Assembly (NCBI RefSeq): GCF_014656375.1
Contig: NZ_BNCH01000001.1
Span: forward strand, 1 to 64,000
DNA length: 64,000 nt
Source: Aliiroseovarius zhejiangensis
GTDB lineage: Bacteria > Pseudomonadota > Alphaproteobacteria > Rhodobacterales > Rhodobacteraceae
Direction of reading: 5' to 3'
Shown here: in pieces, positions 8,513 to 17,195 of the stretch
How the letters are laid out: each line of letters begins with the position of its first letter
Numbering within the stretch: the stretch's first letter is position 1
Translations under genes and position numbers: made by a program
Notes under the pieces: model-generated
Database searches by the model: none
What the model saw: only the letters and a program-made list of their open reading frames with translations
Told to the model about the DNA's origin: nothing

Positions 8513-9603
8513 ATCAGATCATGATCGTCGCCCGCCACCTGATCATAGTGGCGCGCAAGATAGCTGAGCGCGACGCGCAACAGGTATTTTCCTGACCGGG
8601 CCGGCATTGCCATATCAGCCTCGATCCGCTCCATCCCCCGTTCATGGCAACAGACCGCCATGGCAATCTGCCCAAGCTCCGGGCCAAGTGCGGTGATCGC
8701 GTCGCTGAACCGTCGCCGGGCATCAAGCTTGCGGTCCGAGGGGTGGCCCGCCCGCACCGCCAGCCCCTGCCCCTGCCCGGCAGCCTGCACCCGATCCCAA
8801 CTGTTCAACCCCGAGACCGCGCATTGACCCAGCGCGAAGTCGCGGTGCAACCGTTCGGCGGCGCGCACCAGATCGGGCGACAGATAAGGCTTCTGCGCGC
8901 CTTTCGCGCGCCCCAGGACGCGCACCGGGCTGTCCGCCCCGATCGGACGCCGGGTCCGTTGCGTGCTCCGGGCGGCCTTGCCCCGCGTACCATCCCCCGC
9001 CAGACCCATGAAGGGGGTCTGAGCCTCGGCAAACCCGGTGGCGCGGCTTTCCGCCTGCGCCAGCATGCGGTTCAAGGCGACGCGACCTTCTGCGGTCATG
9101 TGATAGCGACAGATCCGCCCCTGCGTGTTGCCTTCGATCCAACCGCGCAGGGCCATGACCTCCACGACCTCGGTCGGTCCCTTGGCCAGAGTTACGGGAT
9201 CGCCATCGTCGCGGGCGGCCAGCACAACGGCTGTGTCCACCCCCTGGCTGACCACCATCACCGCCCGATCCTTCATCATCGCCCTGAGCAGACGCATCAT
9301 ATGCGGCGATACCGGGTCTTCCATCGTGTCATCCTGCCGGTGATCGGCAGGGTCCAGATCGGCCTGACCATCCCGCACCCCTGCCCCAAGACGGGTCAGA
9401 AGCGCATCGACAAGGGGATCATCGCGGCGCGCTTCGGTCTTGCGCACCTGGCGCATCACCGTCGACGCATGAACCCCCATATCCCGCGCGAGAGAGCGAA
9501 TTGACGTGCCCTTTTCCGTGTGTTTCAGATACAGGTGAACCTCGTCCGGCAGCCAGCGCAGTACAGAGTTGTGTTCGATCCCAGATGGCGTCGCGTTTTG
9601 CAT
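8506..9603 (-). CDS. Helix-turn-helix DUF6456 domain regulator
   Basis: 365 residues. The N-terminal 60 residues form a helix-turn-helix with the pattern TSIRSLARDMGVHASTVMRQ, typical of DNA-binding proteins. A second winged-helix-like region (about 90-170, with HMTAEGRVALNRML) and a C-terminal DUF6456 domain (about 225-350, RFSDAITALGPELGQIAMAVCC) follow. DUF6456 proteins are widespread in Rhodobacterales but have no established role. A sequence-specific regulator is inferred. The upstream region contains a long palindrome (9693-9722), a natural candidate for an operator, possibly autoregulatory. Confidence 0.85.
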   Translation of the reverse strand: MQNATPSGIEHNSVLRWLPDEVHLYLKHTEKGTSIRSLARDMGVHASTVMRQVRKTEARRDDPLVDALLTRLGAGVRDGQADLDPADHRQDDTMEDPVSPHMMRLLRAMMKDRAVMVVSQGVDTAVVLAARDDGDPVTLAKGPTEVVEVMALRGWIEGNTQGRICRYHMTAEGRVALNRMLAQAESRATGFAEAQTPFMGLAGDGTRGKAARSTQRTRRPIGADSPVRVLGRAKGAQKPYLSPDLVRAAERLHRDFALGQCAVSGLNSWDRVQAAGQGQGLAVRAGHPSDRKLDARRRFSDAITALGPELGQIAMAVCCHERGMERIEADMAMPARSGKYLLRVALSYLARHYDQVAGDDHDLIY

Positions 9604-9692
9604 TCAAGCCCCTTCCAATTGGCGTTCCGTGCGCTTCGCGATCATTCACCGCGCAACCGCAGGTTGAATTTTAGCCGGTTAGACCTATCATT

Positions 9693-9722
9693 CGATTGGT
9701 TAGCGTTTCGTTAACCTAATCG
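9693..9722. promoter_or_regulatory. Long imperfect palindrome, CtrA-like site
   Basis: CGATTGGTTAGCG and CGTTAACCTAATCG face each other around TTT. Inside lies TTAG, seven bases, TTAAC, close to the alphaproteobacterial CtrA site TTAA-N7-TTAA. It sits between the divergent DUF6456 and DUF6477 genes, 90 bases before the former. Confidence 0.5.
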
Positions 9723-9730
9723 GCCTGCGA

Positions 9731-9762
9731 TAAGGATTGTTGCCGAAGCGGTAAGAATTGTT
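9731..9762. repeat. 11-base direct repeat with 21-base period
   Basis: TAAGGATTGTT (9731-9741) recurs as TAAGAATTGTT (9752-9762). The 21-base period equals two helical turns, so both copies face the same side of the DNA, as expected for a dimeric or cooperative regulator. It lies upstream of the DUF6477 gene. Confidence 0.4.
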
Positions 9763-9849
9763 AAAGGCCGCGCACGGTCGGCGGTGGCTTGGCGCAACAC
9801 CCGTTTAGGTTGTGCAACGATCAGGGGGAATCATTGAAAGGATACCCCC

Positions 9850-10146
9850 ATGACCGACCCCTTCACCTGCATCAAAGCCCTTCGTCGTCCGCGTTTGCTT
9901 GTGCGCGCCGCGCGGTTCGGTTTGGTAGATTACAACCGGGACAGAGATTTGAAAAAGCTCATGAAAACAGCCGCGACCCCCAGCCCTGCGACCGCAATTG
10001 ACGAGCTGTTGCAGGAAGAAGCTCGGTTGGAAGACACCCGCAAATCGGGGGATGCATCCTATTCCATCGCCCATCATGTCGAGGTGCTGATTGCCCTGAT
10101 GTCTGAACTGCGCTTGCTGCCTCAGGGGCCGCGAGAGGTTCGATAA
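9850..10146 (+). CDS. DUF6477 family protein
   Basis: 98 residues, beginning with the family hallmark RRPRLLVRAARFGLVDYNR followed by a charged helix. DUF6477 proteins are short, conserved in Rhodobacterales and of unknown function. The protein has no signal peptide or membrane segment and is probably all-helical and cytoplasmic. It is divergent from the DUF6456 regulator across a 246-base region with operator-like repeats, so co-regulation is likely. GGGGGAA and AAAGGATA stretches precede the ATG; the second is the likely ribosome site. Confidence 0.85.
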   Translation: MTDPFTCIKALRRPRLLVRAARFGLVDYNRDRDLKKLMKTAATPSPATAIDELLQEEARLEDTRKSGDASYSIAHHVEVLIALMSELRLLPQGPREVR

Positions 10147-10170
10147 GGATCACCTTGGATCACGATTAGT

Positions 10171-10194
10171 TAAGGGGGCCGTTAAGCCCCCTTA
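10171..10194. terminator. Bidirectional stem-loop between DUF6477 and mttB-like gene
   Basis: TAAGGGGGC (10171-10179) pairs perfectly with GCCCCCTTA (10186-10194), with loop CGTTAA. It lies in the 91-base gap between convergent genes. No T tract follows on either strand. Confidence 0.55.
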
Positions 10195-10237
10195 GCAGGT
10201 CGTTAACCGACAAGAACGGATCGCGAACGATTCCAGT

Positions 10238-11782
10238 TTAGCCGAAGGCATCCGGCATCGAGGCTTTCTTGGCCTCGACATAATCGCGCAGACCTTCGGC
10301 AATGCCCGGATCCATTCCGGGTTGCTGATAGTCGGTCAGCAATTTCTCGACCCGCGCCGCGGCCAGGGATTCGGTGTCGCGCGCGCCCTCCTCTTCCCAG
10401 GTCTCGAACGGTTTGTAGTCCAGAAGCTCGGACCGCCAGAACGCGGTTTTGAAGTTCGCCTGTGTGTGCGCGCAACCCAGATAATGCCCGCCCGGCCCAA
10501 CCTCGCGGATGGCGTCCATTGCTTGCGCGTTCTCGTCCACGGCGATGCCTTTGGCCAGATGATGCAGCGTTCCCAACTGATCGGCGTCCATCACGAACTT
10601 CTCGAAGCTTGCAACCAGCCCGCCTTCCAGCCAGCCTGCGGCGTGCAACATGAAGTTCACACCCGACAACAGACCCATGTTCAGGCTGTTTGCTGTCTCA
10701 TAAGCGGCTTGTGCATCCGGCAGTTTCGATCCGTTGAACGATCCCGCCGAGCGGTAGGGCAGCCCCAGGCGGCGGAACAACTGCCCCGCGCCATAGGTGA
10801 TATGCGCCGCTTCTGGGGTGCCGAAGGTCGGCGCGCCCGAGTTCATGTCGATCGAGGACACGAATGTACCCGCCACCACCGGCGCGCCCTTGCGCACCAG
10901 CTGGCTATAGGCGACACCTGCCAGCACCTCGGCCAGCACCTGCGTCAGCGTGCCGGCCACCGATACCGGTGCCATCGCGCCGCCCACGATGAAGGGCGAA
11001 ATGATCGAGGCCTGATTGTTGGCCGCGAACACCTCCATCGCGCCCATCATCACGTCGTCATACTGCATGGGCGAGTTGATGTTGATCAGCGAGGTCATCA
11101 CGGTGTTTTGCTGCACGAAGTCCTTTCCGAACAGGATCTCGGACATCTCGATGCTGTCCTGCGCACGTTCGGGTGCCGTGACGGACCCCATGTAAGGCTT
11201 GTCCGACAGGGTCATGTGGGCCAACAGCATGTCCAGGTGACGCTTGTTCACCGGCACATCGGTCGGTTCGCAGACCGTACCGCCGGAATGGTGCAGCCAT
11301 TTCGACATATAGGCCAGTTTCACGAACTTGCGGAAATCCTCCATCGTGGCATAGCGCCGCCCACCGGCCATATCGCGCACGAACGGGGGGCCATAGACCG
11401 GGGCCAGCACCAGGTTGTTGCCACCGATCTCGACATTGCGTTCGGGGTTGCGGGCGTGCTGTGTAAAGCTGCTGGGCGCGGTCTTGCACAGTTCACGCGC
11501 CAATCCACGCGGGATACGGACCCGTTCACCGCTGACATCGGCCCCGGCGTCTTTCCAACGCTCAAGGGCTGCCGGGTTCTCGACGAAGTTGACGCCAACT
11601 TCCTCCAGCACCGTTTCGGCATTGTGTTCAATGATCTCCAACGCCTCGTCATTGAGGATTTCGAGGTTCGGGATGTTGCGCGCAATCGTCTTGGCGCATT
11701 CGATGCGTACGGCGGTGCGTTCCGCGCGACGGGCTGCGCCGCCGCCTCCGCGACCACGACGGCGGGTGGGTGCCTCGGTCAT
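10238..11782 (-). CDS. Trimethylamine methyltransferase (MttB) family protein, non-pyrrolysine type
   Basis: 514 residues, COG5598-type MttB superfamily TIM-barrel. Such proteins move a methyl group from a quaternary or tertiary amine to a corrinoid protein. Characterised members without pyrrolysine act on glycine betaine and related betaines. There is no in-frame amber codon, so this is the non-pyrrolysine type. Start ATG at 11782 is preceded by GGAGGA at good distance; the open frame further upstream is antisense to guaA. No corrinoid protein, activator or cobalamin methyltransferase lies nearby. The N-terminus is rich in Arg and Gly (RRRGRGGGGAARR). Substrate unknown. Confidence 0.85.
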   Translation of the reverse strand: MTEAPTRRRGRGGGGAARRAERTAVRIECAKTIARNIPNLEILNDEALEIIEHNAETVLEEVGVNFVENPAALERWKDAGADVSGERVRIPRGLARELCKTAPSSFTQHARNPERNVEIGGNNLVLAPVYGPPFVRDMAGGRRYATMEDFRKFVKLAYMSKWLHHSGGTVCEPTDVPVNKRHLDMLLAHMTLSDKPYMGSVTAPERAQDSIEMSEILFGKDFVQQNTVMTSLININSPMQYDDVMMGAMEVFAANNQASIISPFIVGGAMAPVSVAGTLTQVLAEVLAGVAYSQLVRKGAPVVAGTFVSSIDMNSGAPTFGTPEAAHITYGAGQLFRRLGLPYRSAGSFNGSKLPDAQAAYETANSLNMGLLSGVNFMLHAAGWLEGGLVASFEKFVMDADQLGTLHHLAKGIAVDENAQAMDAIREVGPGGHYLGCAHTQANFKTAFWRSELLDYKPFETWEEEGARDTESLAAARVEKLLTDYQQPGMDPGIAEGLRDYVEAKKASMPDAFG

Positions 11783-11968
11783 GGATGTCCTCCAATCTGT
11801 CCTGTTGATCTGTGAATATCCTGCGGGTCCGGTCAAATCCGCTCGCAAGCGTCCTTCGCGGGGCAAAAGCGACATCCGGCGGGAAAAGGTCGAAAAAATG
11901 TCCGTCGAGCCGCCTGCCTGGGCACGGCGGGACTTGCGCCCGCCCCGCCCCTGCCCTAATCGGTTTGC

Positions 11969-13528
11969 ATGACAGATCAGAGCCACGACCGCCTTCTTAT
12001 CATCGACTTCGGCAGCCAGGTGACGCAGCTTATCGCGCGTCGTTTGCGCGAATTGAACGTCTATTGCGAAATTCACCCCTTTCAGAACGTCACGATGGAC
12101 TTCGTGCGCGAGATGGCCCCGAAAGCTATCATCCTGTCCGGTGGCCCTGACAGTGTGACCCGCGAGGGCAGCCCCCGCGCCCCGCAAGAGATCTTCGATT
12201 TCGGCGTGCCGATTCTGGGCATCTGCTATGGGCAGCAGACGATGATGACGCAACTGGGCGGCAAGGTGGTCAGCGGTCATGGCACCGCCGAGTTTGGCCG
12301 CGCCTATGTCACCCCGGAAGCCAAGCTGGATCTGCTGGACGGCTGGTTTGAACACGGGGTCGAACAGGTCTGGATGAGCCACGGCGACCATGTTGCTGAA
12401 ATTGCACCGGGGTTTCAGGTTTACGGCACATCGCCCGGCGCCCCGTTCGCGATCACCGCTGATCTGTCGCGACACTTCTATGCGGTGCAGTTTCACCCAG
12501 AGGTCCACCACACCCCCAAAGGCGCGAAGCTGTATGAAAATTTTGTGCGTCTGGCCGGGTTCAAGGGCGACTGGACCATGGACGCCTATCGCGAGGAGGC
12601 GATCCGCCAGATCCGCGAACAGGTGGGCGACAAGAAGGTCATCTGCGGTCTGTCCGGCGGTGTCGACAGTTCGGTTGCCGCGGTGCTGATCCACGAAGCC
12701 ATCGGCGATCAGCTGACCTGTGTGTTCGTGGACCACGGCCTGCTGCGCAAGGGTGAGGCCGAAGAAGTCGTCACCATGTTCCGCGACCACTACAACATGC
12801 AACTGATCCACGCGGACGAGCAGGAACTGTTCCTGGGCGAGCTTGACGGGCAGTCCGATCCGGAAACCAAGCGCAAGATCATCGGGCGTCTGTTCATCGA
12901 CGTGTTCCAGAAACACGCGGACAAGATCGAAGGGGCCGAGTTTCTGGCGCAGGGCACCCTTTATCCGGACGTGATTGAAAGCGTAAGTTTCTCGGGCGGA
13001 CCTTCGGTTACCATCAAATCGCATCATAATGTGGGCGGTCTGCCGGAAAAGATGGGCCTGAAACTGGTCGAGCCACTGCGTGAGTTGTTCAAGGACGAGG
13101 TGCGCGAGTTGGGCCGCGAACTGGGTCTGCCTGCCCATTTCATCGGTCGCCACCCCTTCCCCGGCCCCGGCCTGGCCATCCGCTGCCCCGGAGAGATCAC
13201 CCGCGAAAAACTGGACATTCTGCGCGAAGCCGATGCGGTCTATATCGACCAGATCCGCAAACATGGCCTGTATGACGAAATCTGGCAGGCCTTCGTGGCG
13301 ATCCTGCCCGTCCGCACCGTGGGCGTGATGGGCGATGGGCGCACCTATGACTACGCCTGCGCGCTGCGCGCCGTGACGTCCGTGGATGGGATGACGGCGG
13401 ATTATTATCCGTTCAGCCACGAGTTTCTGGGCGAAACCGCCACGCGCATCATCAACGAGGTCAAAGGCATCAACCGTGTGACCTATGACGTGACCTCGAA
13501 ACCCCCCGGCACGATCGAGTGGGAGTAA
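11969..13528 (+). CDS. guaA: GMP synthase (glutamine-hydrolysing)
   Basis: 519 residues, converting XMP to GMP with ATP and glutamine in the cytoplasm. Class I glutamine amidotransferase domain at about 8-200 with nucleophile C86 in GICYGQQ and His/Glu in [12 protein letters not shown]-pyrophosphatase domain from about 205 with the P-loop SGGVDSS. The C-terminal dimerisation domain ends in PPGTIEWE, the family's invariant terminus, so the gene is complete. It is divergent from the mttB-like gene across 186 bases. Confidence 0.98.
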   Translation: MTDQSHDRLLIIDFGSQVTQLIARRLRELNVYCEIHPFQNVTMDFVREMAPKAIILSGGPDSVTREGSPRAPQEIFDFGVPILGICYGQQTMMTQLGGKVVSGHGTAEFGRAYVTPEAKLDLLDGWFEHGVEQVWMSHGDHVAEIAPGFQVYGTSPGAPFAITADLSRHFYAVQFHPEVHHTPKGAKLYENFVRLAGFKGDWTMDAYREEAIRQIREQVGDKKVICGLSGGVDSSVAAVLIHEAIGDQLTCVFVDHGLLRKGEAEEVVTMFRDHYNMQLIHADEQELFLGELDGQSDPETKRKIIGRLFIDVFQKHADKIEGAEFLAQGTLYPDVIESVSFSGGPSVTIKSHHNVGGLPEKMGLKLVEPLRELFKDEVRELGRELGLPAHFIGRHPFPGPGLAIRCPGEITREKLDILREADAVYIDQIRKHGLYDEIWQAFVAILPVRTVGVMGDGRTYDYACALRAVTSVDGMTADYYPFSHEFLGETATRIINEVKGINRVTYDVTSKPPGTIEWE

Positions 13529-13619
13529 GCCTTTCGGGTGTTGCAGAGTTTCTGCACCGCCTGATCCACCCTCACCTTTGAGTTGTATATTACATTGCGC
13601 AATGCAGCTTTGACGGAAT

Positions 13620-14582
13620 ATGATCCGCTCAGGTTCAATCAGTATGAAAGCGCAAGACATGAAGGCAATCCTCGTGCGGATGATCACGGGCCTTACGGCA
13701 CATATGCGAGTCCGGCCGGTGCTGGCCCTGCTGCGCAGATTTCATCATCGCCCGGCTGTCCAGCGCATGTCGCGCTTTTTCGATCCGAATTACATCAGGA
13801 AAATCAGACCCTTCCGATGCCGACTTAAGTTAATGACCGTAGCTTGGAACGGCACTCGACTGCTGGTTGATGTGAACGATCACATCGGGTTTCAGACCTA
13901 TATTCGCAACGAACCGTTTGAGATGACCGTCCACGCCGTGGCGCGGCAGCTTGGTCTGGCCCGTGGCGATGTGATCCTGGACATCGGCGCCAATATCGGG
14001 ACGGCCAGCATACCGATCTGTCGCGAGCTTGGCTGCGAACTTGCGGCGGTCGAGGCGTCGAAAGACAACGCGGCCCTGCTTCTCAGGAACATCTCCCTGA
14101 ATGATGTGAAAGCCCGCGTGGATGTGGTCGCACTTTGCGCGGATACGGGGGCGGACGGGTTTGTGAAGCTGCATCTGCGGGACGGGAACCGGGGTGCGAA
14201 CTCCTTGCATGCGGAGTGGGCGGCCACCGCGGGCGACACGGCGTTTGAATGGGTGCCGGCCCTGACGCTGGACGACTATGTCAACCGGTCACGAATTGCG
14301 GACCGGATCAGGCTGATCAAGATTGACGTGGAGGGGGCAGAGCTGGATGTCCTGCGCGGCGGGCAAGGTTTCCTGAAAACAAACACCGCGCCGATCCTGA
14401 TGGAATACAGGATTGACGCGGGCGATTCGACACGCGACCTGCTGTTTCAGGTGCTTGACGGGCTTTGCGTCGATTATGAGGTGCATGCGCTGGATGACCG
14501 AGGCAACAGGCAGCCTTTCGACCGCAACACCCCCTATGCCAATGTGATCTTCGAGCGGCGCAGGCTGGCGGCAGCGGCCTGA
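13620..14582 (+). CDS. FkbM family methyltransferase
   Basis: 320 residues. The Rossmann-type SAM-binding core is at about 115-260: motif I is VILDIGANIGTASIP, and the acidic residue ending strand two is in AAVEAS. The later IRLIKIDVEGAELDVLRGG is the FkbM signature. FkbM proteins O-methylate sugars, lipids or polyketides; the substrate cannot be told from sequence. The first 100 residues are basic and not part of the domain. The start is uncertain: ATG codons at 13644 and 13656 are alternatives and no strong ribosome site distinguishes them. Confidence 0.8.
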   Translation: MIRSGSISMKAQDMKAILVRMITGLTAHMRVRPVLALLRRFHHRPAVQRMSRFFDPNYIRKIRPFRCRLKLMTVAWNGTRLLVDVNDHIGFQTYIRNEPFEMTVHAVARQLGLARGDVILDIGANIGTASIPICRELGCELAAVEASKDNAALLLRNISLNDVKARVDVVALCADTGADGFVKLHLRDGNRGANSLHAEWAATAGDTAFEWVPALTLDDYVNRSRIADRIRLIKIDVEGAELDVLRGGQGFLKTNTAPILMEYRIDAGDSTRDLLFQVLDGLCVDYEVHALDDRGNRQPFDRNTPYANVIFERRRLAAAA

Positions 14583-14626
14583 CCCTTTCCGCTTTCAAAA
14601 CCGTGATCGTTTGATACCTTGCCCCC

Positions 14627-14911
14627 ATGCCCAGGATCAGCCTGACAGGATATATGGATGTTCCCGCCGCCCGACTGCCTGCGGTCCGGGCCGCGCTTGC
14701 CGACCATATCGCTCTGACGCGGGCTGAACCTGGGTGCCTGCGCTTTGACGTCACCGAAGACCTGACACATCCGGGTCGCTTTCAGGTGTCGGAGCTTTTC
14801 GCGTCGCGCGCCGCTTTCGACGCGCATCAGGTCCGCAGCGCGGCAAGCCCGTGGGCTGACGTCACGGTGGGCCTTCCGCGCCGCTACGAGATCAACGAGG
14901 TCACTGCATGA
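14627..14911 (+). CDS. Antibiotic biosynthesis monooxygenase (ABM)-fold protein
   Basis: 94 residues, a single dimeric ferredoxin-like ABM domain. Seen are the opening strand (RISLTGYMDVP), a helix with LADHIALTRAEPGCLRFDV, and the typical RFQVSELFASRAAFDAHQ segment. Members include quinol monooxygenases and haem-degrading enzymes; many have unknown substrates. The stop overlaps the start of the downstream DMT exporter by 4 bases, indicating coupling. Confidence 0.8.
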   Translation: MPRISLTGYMDVPAARLPAVRAALADHIALTRAEPGCLRFDVTEDLTHPGRFQVSELFASRAAFDAHQVRSAASPWADVTVGLPRRYEINEVTA

Positions 14912-15798
14912 CGCCGACCCTGCGTGCCGCGCTGTGGATGACAGGGGCAATCGCCTCTTTCACCGCGATGGCCATTGCCGGGCGCGCGGTCAGTCATCAG
15001 TTGGATACGTTCGAACTGATGCTCTATCGCTCCTGCGTTGGGTTTGTCATTATCCTGACCATCCTGACCGTCAGCGGGCGATGGGCCGAGGTCTCTGCCC
15101 GCAACACGCCGCTGCATCTGGTGCGCAACCTCGCCCATTTTGCAGGGCAGAACCTGTGGTTTTTCGCATTGACCGCCATTCCCCTGGCACAGGTCTTTGC
15201 GCTGGAGTTCACCTCGCCGCTCTGGGTGGCGGCGCTGTCTCCGCTGGTGCTGGGTGAACGGCTGACGCGGTCCCGCGCATTCAGCGCAGCGGTGGGCTTT
15301 GTCGGGATCCTGATCATCGCGCAACCCGGGTCGGGTGGTGGATTGTCGGTGGGGCTTGGAGCGGCGGCGCTGTCGGCTGTCTGTTTCGCCTTTACCGCGA
15401 TGTTCACCCGTCGCCTGACCCGGTCCGAGACCACGCTGGGCATCCTGTTCTGGCTGACTGCGACCCAGCTTGTGTTCGGGCTGGTGACGGCGGGCCATGA
15501 TATGGACATCTCCCTGCCCGACCAAAGCACCGCACCCTGGCTGGTGCTGATCGGCTGCGCGGGGCTGTTGGCCCATGCCTGTCTGACCACGGCGCTGTCC
15601 CTGGCGCCCGCGTCAGTGGTGATCCCGATCGACTTTACCCGCCTGCCGCTGATCGCCCTGATCGGTGCGGTGTTTTACGACGAACCATTGGGTTGGGCGC
15701 TGATCGCAGGCGGCGGGCTGATTGTCCTGGCCAACCTGGTCAACCTACGGGCCGAAGCATCGCCCGTGCGGCGCAAAACCAATCTGCACAACCTGTGA
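14908..15798 (+). CDS. DMT superfamily (EamA) transporter
   Basis: 296 residues and about ten membrane helices arranged as two EamA repeats (about 8-140 and 150-285). The loop FALEFTSPLWVAALSPLVLGERL in the first repeat and IPIDFTRLPLIALIGAVFYDEPL in the second are the usual paired signatures. Such inner-membrane carriers export amino acids or other metabolites; substrate is not predictable. Translationally coupled to the upstream ABM-fold protein. Confidence 0.88.
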   Translation: MTPTLRAALWMTGAIASFTAMAIAGRAVSHQLDTFELMLYRSCVGFVIILTILTVSGRWAEVSARNTPLHLVRNLAHFAGQNLWFFALTAIPLAQVFALEFTSPLWVAALSPLVLGERLTRSRAFSAAVGFVGILIIAQPGSGGGLSVGLGAAALSAVCFAFTAMFTRRLTRSETTLGILFWLTATQLVFGLVTAGHDMDISLPDQSTAPWLVLIGCAGLLAHACLTTALSLAPASVVIPIDFTRLPLIALIGAVFYDEPLGWALIAGGGLIVLANLVNLRAEASPVRRKTNLHNL

Positions 15799-15976
15799 TC
15801 GCACCCTGCCGACCGTGCCGGGGCGAAAAACCGTGTCCTTTCCACATCTTTTTACGGCTTATAAACCCCGTCGAACGATCTTACCCAAGGTAACGATTGA
15901 CCAAGATCAACTGCGACAAATAGCCTTGGATTATGTAACCCACTTATCGGACAGTTTGTGGTTCACGGGAGGAATG

Positions 15977-17035
15977 ATGAACAAACTAACACTCACAACC
16001 GCTGCGCTTTTCACCGCGGCAGCGACCACCGCACAGGCGGGGATTGATCGGTCTGACCAGGACATTTCGATCCTGTTTGAGGAAGGCAACTACCTGTCCT
16101 TCTCATATGTCAATGTCAGCCCGACCATCGAAGGCACCGCCGCCGGTGTCTTTCCGATCAGCCAGTCGGCCGTCGATTTCTCGATGTTCTCATTGGGATA
16201 CAAGACCCAGTTGAGCGACAACCTGAGCCTTGCACTGATCTGGGACCAGCCCTATGGCGCCAGCATCTCCTATATCGACCCCCCTCTGGCCCCGGGAATG
16301 GCCGAGGTCAAAAGCTCGGCTCTGACCGGTATTTTGCGCTATGAAATGGGCAATGGGTTCTCGGTCCACGGCGGTGTGCGCGCCCAGAAAGTCTCGGGTG
16401 AGATCATTTCGAGCCTTGGGGCATTGAGCGCGGAAAGCGGCACCGAATGGGGTGGTCTTGTCGGCGTGGCCTATGAAAAACCCGAGATCGCGTTGCGTGT
16501 TGCCCTGACCTATTTCACCGCGGTCGATCATGCGCTGACTGGCGTACGCGCCACGCCGTTCGGAGTGGATGCTGTGACCGGTTCCGTTGAGATGCCGGAA
16601 GCCATCAATCTGGATTTCCAGACCGGTATTGCTGAAAACACATTGCTGTTCGGTTCGATCCGTCACGCAAAATGGGATGGTATCTCGCTGGATACGACCG
16701 GCCCGGCTTTCGGGGACGCCAACTGGGTGAACTTTGTCGAGGACATTACATCTTATGAGCTCGGCATCGGGCGCCGTCTGAACGACAATTGGTCGGTGTC
16801 GCTGTCGCTGGGGTATGAAGGCGGGTCGGACACCGGCACCACTTTCCTGGCACCGGCAGGCGCATCACGCTCGATCGCACTGGGTGCCAAATACACCCAG
16901 GGCAATTACGACATTTCGGCGGGTGTACAATACACCAAGTTCGACACCAAAACGGTGACATCGGGTGGCCTGCCCGTGGTCTATGACGGTGGCAGCGCCG
17001 TGGCTGTCGGCGTAAAAATGGGCCTGCGTTTCTGA
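15977..17035 (+). CDS. Outer membrane protein transport protein, FadL/OMPP1/TodX family
   Basis: 352 residues. A Sec signal peptide covers about residues 1-20 (LTLTTAALFTAAATTAQA), followed by alternating beta strands rich in aromatic residues and a terminal Phe (MGLRF), the outer-membrane assembly signal. The FadL family forms a 14-strand barrel that lets long-chain fatty acids and other hydrophobic compounds enter. GGGAGGA just upstream favours the second of two adjacent ATG codons (15974 and 15977). A clear terminator follows at 17061. Confidence 0.85.
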   Translation: MNKLTLTTAALFTAAATTAQAGIDRSDQDISILFEEGNYLSFSYVNVSPTIEGTAAGVFPISQSAVDFSMFSLGYKTQLSDNLSLALIWDQPYGASISYIDPPLAPGMAEVKSSALTGILRYEMGNGFSVHGGVRAQKVSGEIISSLGALSAESGTEWGGLVGVAYEKPEIALRVALTYFTAVDHALTGVRATPFGVDAVTGSVEMPEAINLDFQTGIAENTLLFGSIRHAKWDGISLDTTGPAFGDANWVNFVEDITSYELGIGRRLNDNWSVSLSLGYEGGSDTGTTFLAPAGASRSIALGAKYTQGNYDISAGVQYTKFDTKTVTSGGLPVVYDGGSAVAVGVKMGLRF

Positions 17036-17060
17036 GCTACACCCAGCAGACCTTTGTAAA

Positions 17061-17090
17061 CGCCCCGTGCCTGATGCGCGGGGCGTTTTT
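17061..17090 (+). terminator. Rho-independent terminator of fadL-like gene
   Basis: CGCCCCG (17061-17067) pairs with CGGGGCG (17079-17085), followed directly by TTTTT. It starts 26 bases after the stop codon. Confidence 0.88.
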
Positions 17091-17195
17091 CGTTTCACGC
17101 CGAGTTTTCTTTTCCCCTGCCTTCGCAGGATGATGCGAACCATTTGACCCGCCCGTCCTGGCCCCTTACCAAGGACCAAAATAACCGGGTGAACG

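Noticed and set aside
11783-13687. Upstream extension of the mttB-like frame to 13687
   Set aside because: The extra 635 codons are antisense to guaA. The ATG at 11782 has a proper ribosome site and the family's N-terminus.
15722-15976. Extension of the FadL-like protein upstream to 15722
   Set aside because: It overlaps the DMT transporter and would bury the signal peptide; GGGAGGA marks the start near 15977.
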